From: Candidatus Cloacimonas sp. 4484_140
GTDB taxonomy: Bacteria > Cloacimonadota > Cloacimonadia > JGIOTU-2
Assembly (NCBI GenBank): GCA_002049945.1
Contig: MVCT01000005.1
Location: forward strand, 1-21,516
Reading direction: 5' to 3'
Length of the DNA stretch: 21,516 bases
The notes below the pieces were generated by a model. It did no database searches and was not told the DNA's origin. It saw nothing but the letters and a program-made list of their open reading frames with translations. The translations under genes were made by a program, and so were the position numbers. Of the stretch, positions 13,261 to 21,414 are shown in pieces. How positions within the stretch are numbered: position 1 is the stretch's first letter; each line of letters begins with the position of its first letter.

Positions 13261-13476
13261 ATGGCACAGAAGAAAGCAGAAAAGATTGAACGTTTTAAAT
13301 TTGGAAAGATCAATAAATTACTTTTTATTGCTGCGATCGTCGCGATTATTATTGGATTCATCATTGTGAATTCAACAACAACCTTTGGAACGATACTCCT
13401 CGTTCTTGGCTATGCGGTTCTCATTCCACTTTCCCTGCTTGTCAGACCAAAAAAGAAGGATACCGAAGCTCAATAA
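13261..13476 (+). CDS. Small membrane protein, two transmembrane helices, DUF3098-like
   Basis: The 71-residue product has a charged, lysine-rich N-terminus with FKFGKINK, two hydrophobic helices (about 20-36 LLFIAAIVAIIIGFIIV and 43-60 TILLVLGYAVLIPLSLLV) separated by a short STTTFG turn, and a basic tail (RPKKKDTEAQ). This layout is like the small DUF3098-type membrane proteins common in the Bacteroidota and relatives, whose function is unknown. AAGGAG is 7 nt before the ATG. The next gene, fxsA, starts 3 nt after its stop, so the two form a transcription unit. The family placement is tentative; the gene itself is well supported by its ribosome site and its composition. Confidence 0.75.
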   Translation: MAQKKAEKIERFKFGKINKLLFIAAIVAIIIGFIIVNSTTTFGTILLVLGYAVLIPLSLLVRPKKKDTEAQ

Positions 13477-13479
13477 TAT

Positions 13480-13881
13480 ATGCGCAAGAGGACTGTTTTT
13501 TATCTTTTCCTCATCTTCACCCTTGTTCCCCTTATCGAGCTTTCTCTGCTCATTAAGATCGGGTCCCTAATCGGATTCTGGCGCACAGTTGCTATAATCT
13601 TGATCACAGGATTGGGTGGGGCGTATCTTGCACGTGCGCAGGGCTTCAGCACTATTTATGCAATAAAGCGGGATATTGCAGAGGGCAGGTTTCCTGCAGA
13701 ACGCCTACTGGATGGTGCAATAATCTTATTTGGTGCTGCCCTCCTTATTACACCCGGACTTATTACTGACTTTATAGGATTGTCATGTATGTTTCCGGCT
13801 TCACGGCAATTATTTAAAACTCCGCTTAAAAAATATCTGAAAAATAAATTTTTCGGAAAAGATTATAATATTAATCAGTAA
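13480..13881 (+). CDS. fxsA: FxsA family membrane protein
   Basis: The 133-residue product matches the FxsA family: an N-terminal helix LFLIFTLVPLIELSLLIKIG with the conserved PLIE motif (about residues 17-20), GFWRT then a second helix IILITGLGGAYLARAQG, the segment GRFPAERLLDGAIILFGAALL (quoted as a landmark only at about 70-90) and the family-typical LLITPGLITDFIGL. The C-terminus is lysine-rich and cytoplasmic. In E. coli FxsA modulates exclusion of phage T7 by the F plasmid; its normal role in the inner membrane is not established. The ATG follows the upstream stop by 3 nt and lacks its own strong ribosome site, so it is likely coupled to the small membrane gene. It faces mnmA tail to tail. 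Confidence 0.9.
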   Translation: MRKRTVFYLFLIFTLVPLIELSLLIKIGSLIGFWRTVAIILITGLGGAYLARAQGFSTIYAIKRDIAEGRFPAERLLDGAIILFGAALLITPGLITDFIGLSCMFPASRQLFKTPLKKYLKNKFFGKDYNINQ

Positions 13882-13925
13882 TTTTCTAACACGTAAATAT
13901 TTACTCACACAGAATTCCTTGAATT

Positions 13926-13988
13926 TGATATTTGAGCTTTGACATTTCATTTGTCATTTGAAATTTGAAATTAGAAATTTGAAATTTT
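13926..13988. repeat. Degenerate AT-rich repeat between convergent fxsA and mnmA
   Basis: The stretch is built of variations on ATTTGA: two exact copies of GAAATTTGAAATT at 13960-13972 and 13974-13986, preceded by TGACATTTCATTTGTCA, which can fold on itself. No clean terminator is visible for either converging gene, so this low-complexity block may be where both transcripts end. Confidence 0.5.
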
Positions 13989-13989
13989 C

Positions 13990-15060
13990 TCATTGCTCAA
14001 TAGCTCTTTCAATAATTCCACCACCAATTACGAACTCGCCATTATAAAACACAACTGACTGCCCGGGCGTAATGCTCATCTGCGGCTTGTCAAATATGAC
14101 TTTAATCCCATCTGGGTCAGGAAATATAGTGCACGCCTTTTCTATTGTATTGAAACGCACTTTTGCCTTTGCCCTAATAGTTTCCTTTAATTCCTCAAAC
14201 CTGATCCAGTTGCATTCATGTGCGATCAATCCTTTACGATATAATTTTTCTTTGGGACCAACAACTACCTCATTTGTCTGCGTCCTGATCTCAAGCACAT
14301 GCAGCGGATTAGGTGCGGAAATCCCCAAACCTTTTCGCTGCCCGATAGTGTAAAAAGGAAATCCTTTATGTTCGCCCAACACATTTCCATCTTCGTCTAT
14401 TATATTTCCGGGTTTGATCTTTTCTGATAATCTATTTTTCAGAAATTCCTTGTAATCGTTATTTGGAACGAAGCAAATTTCCTGGCTTTCCAGCTTGTCC
14501 TCAACATTCAAATTATATACCGCTACTTTTTTTCTGATCACTTCCTTCGAATCCTTAGCCAACGGAAAAATCGTATGCTCGAGCTGATATTGATTCAATC
14601 GCCACAAAAAATATGACTGATCTTTCGTTACATCCCTGCCGCTTTTGAGCAGGTAGCGTTTTTTTCCTTCATCAAATTCGATGGATGCATAATGCCCGGT
14701 GGCTATGTGCGTTGCTCCGCGTGCAAGAGCTTCTTCCAGCAAAAGTCCGAACTTTATCTCTTTATTGCACAGCACGCAGGGATTGGGAGTTAGTGCGTTC
14801 AAATATTCATCGCAGAAATTTTTTATTATTGTGGATTCAAAGAATTCTTCTGCACGAACGAGCACGTGTGGTATTCCGAGTTTGTCACATATCCCTTTTA
14901 CTTCCTGAAAAGGATCGATATTATCCAACTCATCTGCAGGATGCTGATGACAGAACATTTGCAGCGTAATACCGAAAATATCAAAGCCCTGCTCTTTCAG
15001 CTTGATCGCTGCGTAGGTGCTGTCCAGCCCGCCGCTCATTGCCACTGCGATTTTCTTCAT
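13990..15060 (-). CDS. mnmA: tRNA-specific 2-thiouridylase MnmA
   Basis: MnmA uses ATP and a relayed persulfide sulfur to thiolate U34 of the tRNAs for Lys, Glu and Gln in the cytoplasm. The 356-residue product is normal for the family. The ATP-pyrophosphatase PP-loop is AMSGGLDST (about residues 7-15). The nucleophile is C98 in VLCNKEIKFG and the persulfide-forming partner is C196 in SQEICFVP. GHYASIEF, DQSYFLWRL, FPFYTIGQRKGLGI and the C-terminal barrel (GQSVVFYNGEFVIGGGII) are all conserved. An extra cysteine at 95 lies in NPCVLC. No Shine-Dalgarno precedes the ATG; a TTGACG box at 15095-15090 suggests a very short or absent leader. It is the only gene of its strand here besides the small one at 1187, convergent with fxsA and divergent from xseA. 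Confidence 0.97.
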   Translation of the reverse strand: MKKIAVAMSGGLDSTYAAIKLKEQGFDIFGITLQMFCHQHPADELDNIDPFQEVKGICDKLGIPHVLVRAEEFFESTIIKNFCDEYLNALTPNPCVLCNKEIKFGLLLEEALARGATHIATGHYASIEFDEGKKRYLLKSGRDVTKDQSYFLWRLNQYQLEHTIFPLAKDSKEVIRKKVAVYNLNVEDKLESQEICFVPNNDYKEFLKNRLSEKIKPGNIIDEDGNVLGEHKGFPFYTIGQRKGLGISAPNPLHVLEIRTQTNEVVVGPKEKLYRKGLIAHECNWIRFEELKETIRAKAKVRFNTIEKACTIFPDPDGIKVIFDKPQMSITPGQSVVFYNGEFVIGGGIIERAIEQ

Positions 15061-15066
15061 GCTTCA

Positions 15067-15095
15067 CTGGTAATGATGTATTGTTTTTACGTCAA
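15067..15095 (-). promoter_or_regulatory. Candidate promoter for mnmA (TTGACG, 17 nt, TACCAG)
   Basis: On the minus strand TTGACG begins 35 nt before the ATG and a poor -10, TACCAG, follows at 17 nt. Start of transcription would fall at or very near the A of the ATG, and no ribosome site is present in the 20 nt before it. Confidence 0.35.
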
Positions 15096-15154
15096 GTTTG
15101 GGAAAGTAAAGATGTGCTTCACGGATTTGCCGACGGTATAAATCCATTACTGTC

Positions 15155-15204
15155 ATTTCAGACTTGCTTCGTCCCGATGCATCGGGATGAAGCGAGGATG
15201 AAAT
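15155..15204. repeat. 50-bp palindromic element between mnmA and xseA
   Basis: Arms of 24 bp (15155-15178 and 15181-15204) pair at 20 positions around a GC centre; the inner core GCTTCGTCCCGAT / ATCGGGATGAAGC has a single mismatch. The outer edge begins TGTCATTTCA, as in the other TGTCA-type repeats of this window. It lies in the divergent intergenic region, upstream of both genes. Confidence 0.6.
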
Positions 15205-15277
15205 ACTGTTATTCATTATTTGATAAAAACGTCTCTACCCAATAATTTCCAACAATTGACTTAAATCAGTAAAGAAT

Positions 15278-15320
15278 CTGGATTCCCGATGGGGCTCGAG
15301 AATGACAGACTTTTTTTGAT
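15278..15320 (+). repeat. Second copy of the GGATTCCCGA palindromic repeat
   Basis: TCTGGATTCCCGAT and CTCGAGAATGACAGA pair imperfectly and run into a T-rich tail, as in the unit at 1965-2028. It sits about 90 nt before the xseA start and downstream of the 50-bp palindrome. The rest of 15061-15366 is AT-rich with no further gene. Confidence 0.5.
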
Positions 15321-15366
15321 TATTGTAACTATAGGTCTAAGTAATTCCCCATTTCATTAACTAAAT

Positions 15367-15397
15367 TTGACAAATTTTCATAGCACCTGCGTTTTAC
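15367..15397 (+). promoter_or_regulatory. Candidate -35 box for xseA (TTGACA at 15367-15372)
   Basis: A perfect TTGACA starts 36 nt before ATG 15403. The -10 is poor (TTTTAC at 15392-15397). There is no Shine-Dalgarno between them, so the mRNA may start at or near the ATG. Confidence 0.3.
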
Positions 15398-15402
15398 TAA
15401 AC

Positions 15403-16800
15403 ATGAATTTATTCGGTAATGAATCTCCGGACCAACCTAAGAAAAGTTCGCAACTCGCGGACGAGAACATCTTTACCGTATCTGAAATCACATCTCATAT
15501 TAAAAATATTCTCGAAGCAAACATCTCTTCCTTGTGGATCAAGGGAGAAATATCAAACTACAAAAAACACTCATCCGGGCACATGTATTTCACACTTAAA
15601 GATGAGAACAGCAGTTTATTGTGCGTCTTCTTCCGCCAGTTCAATAATTACCTCCGCTTCGAACCGGAAAATGGTATGGAAGTGATGTGTTACGGACAGA
15701 TCAAGGTTTATGAGCGAAGCGGACAGTATCAGCTATATGTCAACCAAATGCGTCCTCTTGGTATCGGAGAGCTTGAGATCGCATTCCGAAAGTTGAAAGG
15801 AAAACTGGAAGAAGAGGGGCTTTTTGACGAATTTCATAAAAAATCTATTCCTGAATATCCAACCCGAATTGGAATCGTAACCTCTCCGACAGGCGCTGCA
15901 ATTCAGGATATGAAAAATGTGCTGTCCCGAAGATTCCCCGTATCGATTCTGCTCTACCCTGCTCGTGTGCAAGGAGATGAAGCAGCCCGAGAAATCGTTG
16001 GCGGAATAAGAGAGTTCAATAAAAGAAAAAATGTGGATGTGATAATCGTGGGACGCGGTGGCGGTTCTATCGAAGACCTCTGGCCCTTTAATGAGGAAAT
16101 AGTGGCACGTGAAATTTTCGCATCAAAAATTCCCATTATTTCTGCTGTTGGTCACGAGACAGATTTTACCATCTCAGATTTTGTTGCAGACCTGCGTGCA
16201 CCCACACCCTCGGCTGCTGCAGAACTTGTGGTTCCGGAAAGAACTGCACTCTTGAGTACCCTCGGATCCTATGCAGAACGAATGCAAAGCATTCTCAATA
16301 CCAGAGTGCACGAGTATTCGTCTCAATGCAGGGAGCTCTCTTATCGGCTGGAGCGAAGACATCCTGAAAATGTGCTTATGAACTATTCTCAGCAGTTAGA
16401 TGACTTGCAAATGCGTTTAAAGGATTCGTTGGGCTATCTCGTGGACATTCGCTTCGATCTTGAGGAGATGAAGATAAAATTTCTTCAATCTCTAAAAAAT
16501 TCATGCATTGATAAAAACAACAAGCTAATGAATGATCTAAGTGCTCAAATGCGGTATGCAATGAGTGATAATTACACAAAATCGCACAACAGATTTATTA
16601 ATCTCAGCGCAAAACTCGAAGAGCTCAATCCCTTAAAAATATTAAAAAGTGGCTATACATTGACGAAAAAAGGAGAGCGAATCCTAAATACCATCAAAAA
16701 TGTGGCTTTAGATGACAGTCTGGAAATCCATTTCTATGACGGTACATGCAAAAGCATAGTAACAGAGGTTCAAGAAAAACCAGAAAATGAAATGCAGTAG
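15403..16800 (+). CDS. xseA: Exodeoxyribonuclease VII large subunit
   Basis: The large subunit of ExoVII degrades single-stranded DNA to short oligonucleotides. The 465-residue product has the N-terminal OB fold (about 22-118: FTVSEITSHIKNILE, SLWIKGEISNYK, SSGHMYFTLKD), then the catalytic core with IGIVTSPTGAAIQDM (D169), GRGGGSIEDLWPFNEE (R218) and VGHETDFTISDFVADLRAPT (H251, D254), then the long coiled-coil region (about 280-400) and the C-terminal segment SGYTLTKKG. I chose ATG 15403; an upstream TTG at 15367 in frame is part of the TTGACA box. The small subunit gene xseB, which often follows xseA, is not here: a glycoside-hydrolase-like gene overlaps the xseA end by 14 nt instead. The enzyme needs XseB, so that gene should lie elsewhere. 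Confidence 0.96.
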   Translation: MNLFGNESPDQPKKSSQLADENIFTVSEITSHIKNILEANISSLWIKGEISNYKKHSSGHMYFTLKDENSSLLCVFFRQFNNYLRFEPENGMEVMCYGQIKVYERSGQYQLYVNQMRPLGIGELEIAFRKLKGKLEEEGLFDEFHKKSIPEYPTRIGIVTSPTGAAIQDMKNVLSRRFPVSILLYPARVQGDEAAREIVGGIREFNKRKNVDVIIVGRGGGSIEDLWPFNEEIVAREIFASKIPIISAVGHETDFTISDFVADLRAPTPSAAAELVVPERTALLSTLGSYAERMQSILNTRVHEYSSQCRELSYRLERRHPENVLMNYSQQLDDLQMRLKDSLGYLVDIRFDLEEMKIKFLQSLKNSCIDKNNKLMNDLSAQMRYAMSDNYTKSHNRFINLSAKLEELNPLKILKSGYTLTKKGERILNTIKNVALDDSLEIHFYDGTCKSIVTEVQEKPENEMQ

Positions 16801-17878
16801 ATTTTTCATACTTTTGATATTGTTCATCATTGCAGGAACTACTCTTCTGCAAGCAGAGACGAGAAGTCTGTGGGCAACCGCATGGGATATCAATACTCCG
16901 CAGAAAATTGTTAAAGTTGTGAAGACTGCTGCCGAGCACGATTTTGATGCCATTTTCGCAGAGATACGCTACCGTGGAGATGCTCTGTACAAACCGAACC
17001 GATATGATAGAACCTTTCCAAATCCGGAACCGATATCCTATTTTGTGACTATTGACGGCTTTGATCCTCTCGCATTTCTTCTTCAAACTGCACAGAATTT
17101 CAATATAAAGGTTTATGCGTGGATGACAACCTTTGTGGTCACTCCGCTCTACACAAACAAACTACCGGAAGATCATGTTTATTTCACCCATCCGGAATGG
17201 ATATGCAGAACCAATAGCAACGAACCGATGATAAGCCATAATGGAGGTGAGGGAGCATACCTCGACCCGGGCATTCCCGAAGTGCAGCGATATACACAGG
17301 ATGTCATTCTTGATGTGGTTTCAAACTATGGCATTGACGGAATTATTCTTGATTATATTCGCTATCCGGGTGGTGAATATACCTACAATTCACTTGCCCT
17401 TGAACACTTCATCGATGATGTCTCGGAAAATAATTATACGAATAATTACACTGAATGGAAGCAAAAGGTCATCTCGGATTTCGTTCGGGAAACCGGTGCT
17501 AAAATCAAATTTCTCAAACCGGATGTGGATTTTGCTGTAACTGCCAAGCCAGATAATCACGATGCAAAATACCGTTTTTATCAAAACTGGGAAGAATGGC
17601 TTCAGTTTAAAGAACTTGATTATGTTCACCTGATGATGTACACAAAATCCGATGCTTCATTCAAGGACTTGCTGGAGAAAAATCTTAGCAAAGTGAACTC
17701 TCCAAAAATCGCCATCTCTCTACGCGCATGGGATGAGCAGAAACGATATAGATCAGAAGATATCCAATCCAAAATACGCCTTGCCAAAGCATCTGGCTTT
17801 GATAATATTTCAATCTTTCACTTTGGCGGACTAATCGCAAACGGTTATCAGCTCGCAGATACGCTTACAGCAAAATAA
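16787..17878 (+). CDS. Secreted glycoside hydrolase-like protein, GHL10/DUF187 family
   Basis: The 363-residue product has a signal peptide (about 1-23, ending LLQA) and a TIM-barrel-type domain of the GHL10 (formerly DUF187) family. Characteristic stretches are RSLWATAWDINTP (27-39), FDAIFAEIRYRGDALY (53-68), NIKVYAWMTTFV (106-117), HPEWIC (135-140), YLDPGIPEVQRY (158-169) and the strongly conserved YGIDGIILDYIRYP (181-194), where D189 is a candidate catalytic or binding acid. The family acts on polysaccharides or peptidoglycan-like glycans; known members remove glycans outside the cytoplasm, but the substrate here is unknown. The ATG lies 14 nt inside the xseA end, with no strong ribosome site, so translation is probably coupled to xseA. 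The S4 gene follows after 2 nt. Confidence 0.88.
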   Translation: MKCSRFFILLILFIIAGTTLLQAETRSLWATAWDINTPQKIVKVVKTAAEHDFDAIFAEIRYRGDALYKPNRYDRTFPNPEPISYFVTIDGFDPLAFLLQTAQNFNIKVYAWMTTFVVTPLYTNKLPEDHVYFTHPEWICRTNSNEPMISHNGGEGAYLDPGIPEVQRYTQDVILDVVSNYGIDGIILDYIRYPGGEYTYNSLALEHFIDDVSENNYTNNYTEWKQKVISDFVRETGAKIKFLKPDVDFAVTAKPDNHDAKYRFYQNWEEWLQFKELDYVHLMMYTKSDASFKDLLEKNLSKVNSPKIAISLRAWDEQKRYRSEDIQSKIRLAKASGFDNISIFHFGGLIANGYQLADTLTAK

Positions 17879-17880
17879 TC

Positions 17881-18141
17881 ATGAGAATCGACGTATTATT
17901 GGACAAACTCTGTATAGTTAAACACCGCTCGATCGCAAAAAAAGCATGCGACAAAGGACTCGTGCTTCTTAACGGTTCAGACGTGAAACCCTCAAAAAAA
18001 GTCCACATAGGCGATATTATAAAAGTTACACTCTACGGCTTTATTCTGGAATATGAAATTACAGAAATACCCAAAGGAAATGTCGGGAAATCAGAGTTGC
18101 AGAATTATTATAAGCTGCTTGTGAAAAATCAAATAACCTGA
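17881..18141 (+). CDS. S4-domain RNA-binding protein, RqcP/Hsp15-like
   Basis: The 86-residue product is an S4 domain from the start: MRIDVLLDKLCIVKHRSIAKKACDKG (landmark, residues 1-26), LVLLNG, DVKPSKKVHIGDIIKV and a C-terminal helix ending NYYKLLV. Length, domain order and the C-terminal end resemble RqcP (YabO) of Bacillus subtilis, which assists C-terminal tailing of stalled nascent chains on the 50S subunit, and the related Hsp15 of Gammaproteobacteria. The basic residues K14, R16, K20, K21 fit an RNA-binding face. It follows the GHL10 gene by 2 nt and ends the xseA-GHL10-S4 run. RqcP against Hsp15 cannot be decided here, and a rluB-like or ribosomal S4 fragment is excluded by length. 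Confidence 0.85.
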   Translation: MRIDVLLDKLCIVKHRSIAKKACDKGLVLLNGSDVKPSKKVHIGDIIKVTLYGFILEYEITEIPKGNVGKSELQNYYKLLVKNQIT

Positions 18142-18170
18142 CAAATCCAGAGCGAACATACCCAAAAAGT

Positions 18171-18200
18171 TTGACATAAATACCCCTATGAACTTAAATT
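18171..18200 (+). promoter_or_regulatory. Candidate promoter for the C10 peptidase (TTGACA, 18 nt, TAAATT)
   Basis: TTGACA at 18171-18176 and TAAATT at 18195-18200 are 18 nt apart. A start site near 18207 would give a short leader that contains the GGAGG ribosome site at 18212-18216. This separates the peptidase from the preceding three-gene run. Confidence 0.45.
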
Positions 18201-18223
18201 ATATAAAAGAATGGAGGCCAACA

Positions 18224-21200
18224 ATGAAAAAGAGAATTTTTTTATTGAGTATTTTTATAGTTGTCTTTGCAGTAACCCTTTCTGCGGTGCCGGTATCATT
18301 TCAACTGGCTGAACAAACCGCTAAGCTGAAATTGCAGGTCGAAGATAAAAACGACTTTATCATCTCGGATTTCTACGAACTAAAGGGAAATGACAATTCG
18401 ATACTTGCCTATGTGTATCACCTTGATCCACAGGGCTTTATTATAGTAACCACAGACACGGACATCATTCCGATTCTCGGATATTCATTTTTGAATAATT
18501 TCGAGGAAGTAGAAGGAGATGAATGGACGATCGGTCATCATTTTGTTCAGCTCGACCTCACGCTTCGTAATAAAGCAATCCCCTACACATCCTCTGATGT
18601 CATCGCTCAAAACAACCTTCTCTGGGATAAGTACGAAAGTAATGATATGAATTACTTCATAACCCGAACCAAGGGCAGAGACATTTATCCTCCTGCCGGT
18701 TCTACAACTACAGGTGGATGGTTAGAAGAAAATTGGAATCAGGGACATCCGTGGAATATGTATTGTCCAATCGATCCTCAGACTGGGCAAAGATGTGTAG
18801 TTGGCTGCGTTGCTACTGCAATGGGTATGATCGTCGATTATCACAGATATATTGGCGATGCTTTTTTTGACGACTCTGATGATTATGTTTCGGGTTATAG
18901 TGCCCCCTATATCTACATTGATAATGATCATGCTACACTTGACTTTCCGTCTTGGCCCGAGCTGAATATTCTGCTGGATGAACTTCGTACTTATTATGTA
19001 ACTAATACCCCTCTCAACAACGAAATGAAAGCAGTTGTTTCCTTTGCAGGTGGCGTTTCTGTAGAAATGAATTATTCATCAAATGGCTCGGGCGCATATT
19101 GCTATGATGTACGAAGTGCGCTTCTTTACAAATTTGACTACGACACTGCAATACATTATTATTCAAATCATCCAAACTTTTATTCACAGATGCAGCAAGA
19201 TATGATGCAGGCAAAACCATGCGAAATTGGTATTAGCGGAGCTGGCGGTCATGCGATCAATGTGGATGGCTATAACACAGGTGAAGATACCTACCATTTG
19301 AACTTTGGATGGGGAGGATCCTCTAATGGTTGGTACACGCTTCCCAGCGGTATGCCTGCCGGCTTTACATCTGTAGATAATGCAGTCATGAACATTCAGG
19401 GCGGTATTTATCCATTCATAGAGTTTGATGAAATGTTCGTCACAGAAACCTCCGGTGATGGAGACGGACAGGTCAATCCCGGCGAAACTGCACAGATTCG
19501 CATCCGTCTTACGAACAGGCAGAGCTTTTCTACTGCAACAACAGTTGTCGCAACCCTTGAATGCACAGATCCGCGCGCCACTATAACCGACCCGACAGGA
19601 ACTTACAATGACATCCCGCCCGGATCATCCCAGCTCAATCTGCTCGATCCTTTTGAAGTTGAGTTCGACGAAGGCATCGGCGTGTGCACTATTCCTTTCA
19701 CGTTGCATGTGACCAGTAATGGTGGCTATTATGCAGACCTCGATTTTGATATCGAAGTCACACTCAATCTTGCGGGCTGGCCCGTATTGATCACAAACGG
19801 CGTACCCGGCTCACCAGCTATTGCTGATATAGACAATGCCGATAATGATCTCGAGCTTGCATGCGGAGATAAGAATGGAGAGGTTCACCTCTATAATATG
19901 AACGGTACTGAGCTTGGTGGCTTCCCTTATAACACAGGCAATCAAATCTATGGCTCGGTCGCGCTTGCAAATCTTGATGGAGATGAAGAGCTTGAAATCG
20001 TTGCTGCTTCGCGTGCTAATAAAGTTGTTGCACTCAATCCTGACGGAAGCACGCTCTTTGATTATACGACTGACAGCAACCTGCTCTGTACTCCTGTCGT
20101 TGCAGACCTTAACGGCGATGGCGTTCAGGAAATCATCGTTCAGACGATCACAAAAAATCTCTATGTCATCGACCAAACCGGAACAATATATCCGAATTTC
20201 CCTGTTACGCTTCCCAACTTCATGTATAGCGGGGTAGGCGTGGCAGTGGAAGATCTTGATGGAGATGGTGCAAAAGAAATACTCGTTCCCTGTAATAATG
20301 GCGTTCTATATTGTATAGATACTTCCGGCTCGACCGTTTGGTCAACAACTCTTTCCGGCACTCCTCGCAGTTCTGCAACAATCGTCAAATTCAATAATGA
20401 ATACAAGATAGTGATCGGCGTTTCGAATGGTCATCTTTATATCCTCAATTCTGATGGCTCGGTAGAACACGAATACACGCTCTCCGGAGATATTCGAACT
20501 TCTCCTGTTGTTATCAATCCAACTAACTCCAATGTGATTGGTGATCTAGTCATCATCGTAGGTACACTCAGCAGTAAGCTCTATGTAATCGACTGGAATG
20601 GAAATGACCTTGCAGGATTCCCTTATAGCGTTCCTGCGGGCATAGAATCTACACCAGCAGTCGCCGACCTCGACGGAAACGGCATTTATGACATTGTCTT
20701 CGGTTGTAATAACAAATATCTATACAGCATTGATATGAATGGCAACCCGACATCCGAATTCCCGATCTATTTCAATCATGATATAAAATCTTCACCACAG
20801 ATCGCAGATGTGGATGGCGATGGAGATTATGACATCGCAGTAGGCACCAATGCAGGAATGTGGATCATTGATTACAAAACACCCTTTGGCGACGGAGATC
20901 TTCTGTGCGGAATTTACCGCTTTAATCTTGCCAGAACAGGTTCTGTTGACTGCTCTCCGATAACCGGAGTAGGAAGCGATCCGCAATTACATAAGTACTT
21001 CATCACACAGAACTTCCCGAACCCTGTTGCAAACCAAACAAGCATTTCCTTCGGATTGCCAAATGCTCAAGTCCAAAATGCTCAACTGAAAATGTATAAC
21101 CTTCTTGGACAGCTCGTCTCTTCATACAATATCGATAATCCAAAGATAGGTGAAAACACTTTTGTGTGGAATGGCAAAGACAATAATGGAAAAGACATTC

Positions 21201-21277
21201 CAAACGGTGTGTACTTCTACAGACTGGAAACCGATTCCTATCAATCTGAAATTAAGAAATTGATCCTACTCAAATAG
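18224..21277 (+). CDS. C10-family (streptopain-like) peptidase with beta-propeller and T9SS sorting domain
   Basis: ATG 18224 follows GGAGG by 7 nt and gives 1017 residues; an upstream ATG at 18188 has no ribosome site. A signal peptide (about 1-21) is followed by a streptopain-type propeptide (about 24-125). The C10 catalytic domain (about 150-395) has GCVATAMG (catalytic C195), GGHAINVDGYN (H343) and NFGWGGSSNGWY. Residues 396-517 form an Ig-like module with SGDGDGQVNPGETAQ. Residues 525-885 hold eight repeats of about 45 residues, mostly with calcium-type loops such as ADLNGDGVQEI, EDLDGDGAKEI and ADVDGDGDYDI, as in VCBS/FG-GAP propellers; repeats five and six have lost the loop. The C-terminal 90 residues (NFPNP ... 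LKMYNLLGQLV ... PNGVYFYRL ... KKLILLK) are a T9SS type A sorting domain. It is likely exported to the cell surface or medium. An intrinsic terminator follows. Confidence 0.94.
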   Translation: MKKRIFLLSIFIVVFAVTLSAVPVSFQLAEQTAKLKLQVEDKNDFIISDFYELKGNDNSILAYVYHLDPQGFIIVTTDTDIIPILGYSFLNNFEEVEGDEWTIGHHFVQLDLTLRNKAIPYTSSDVIAQNNLLWDKYESNDMNYFITRTKGRDIYPPAGSTTTGGWLEENWNQGHPWNMYCPIDPQTGQRCVVGCVATAMGMIVDYHRYIGDAFFDDSDDYVSGYSAPYIYIDNDHATLDFPSWPELNILLDELRTYYVTNTPLNNEMKAVVSFAGGVSVEMNYSSNGSGAYCYDVRSALLYKFDYDTAIHYYSNHPNFYSQMQQDMMQAKPCEIGISGAGGHAINVDGYNTGEDTYHLNFGWGGSSNGWYTLPSGMPAGFTSVDNAVMNIQGGIYPFIEFDEMFVTETSGDGDGQVNPGETAQIRIRLTNRQSFSTATTVVATLECTDPRATITDPTGTYNDIPPGSSQLNLLDPFEVEFDEGIGVCTIPFTLHVTSNGGYYADLDFDIEVTLNLAGWPVLITNGVPGSPAIADIDNADNDLELACGDKNGEVHLYNMNGTELGGFPYNTGNQIYGSVALANLDGDEELEIVAASRANKVVALNPDGSTLFDYTTDSNLLCTPVVADLNGDGVQEIIVQTITKNLYVIDQTGTIYPNFPVTLPNFMYSGVGVAVEDLDGDGAKEILVPCNNGVLYCIDTSGSTVWSTTLSGTPRSSATIVKFNNEYKIVIGVSNGHLYILNSDGSVEHEYTLSGDIRTSPVVINPTNSNVIGDLVIIVGTLSSKLYVIDWNGNDLAGFPYSVPAGIESTPAVADLDGNGIYDIVFGCNNKYLYSIDMNGNPTSEFPIYFNHDIKSSPQIADVDGDGDYDIAVGTNAGMWIIDYKTPFGDGDLLCGIYRFNLARTGSVDCSPITGVGSDPQLHKYFITQNFPNPVANQTSISFGLPNAQVQNAQLKMYNLLGQLVSSYNIDNPKIGENTFVWNGKDNNGKDIPNGVYFYRLETDSYQSEIKKLILLK

Positions 21278-21297
21278 AAATATTTCTCCATAAATTT

Positions 21298-21329
21298 AGG
21301 GCGAAGTCATTACGATCTCGCCCTTTTTA
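21298..21329 (+). terminator. Intrinsic terminator after the C10 peptidase gene
   Basis: AGGGCGA (21298-21304) pairs perfectly with TCGCCCT (21318-21324) around a 13-nt loop and runs into TTTTTAT. It begins 20 nt after the stop codon. Confidence 0.85.
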
Positions 21330-21381
21330 TATGTATGAATTCTCTTATTTAAAGTTTAGTTCATATGACCATAGGAGAAAT

Positions 21382-21414
21382 TGGAAAATCAAGAATATTT
21401 TTCTTGATTTCAAT
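21382..21414 (+). promoter_or_regulatory. Hairpin with T-run upstream of the last gene
   Basis: AAATCAAGAA (21387-21396) pairs perfectly with TTCTTGATTT (21402-21411) around TATTT; with a 2-nt bulge the stem extends through TTG/CAA. A run of six T follows at 21420. It lies between the terminator and the ribosome site at 21442, so it may be a 5' leader element or a second terminator. Confidence 0.45.

Noticed and set aside
13926..13988. CRISPR or tandem repeat array
   Set aside because: Units are very short, AT-rich and degenerate, with no spacers of regular length; only two exact 13-nt copies exist.
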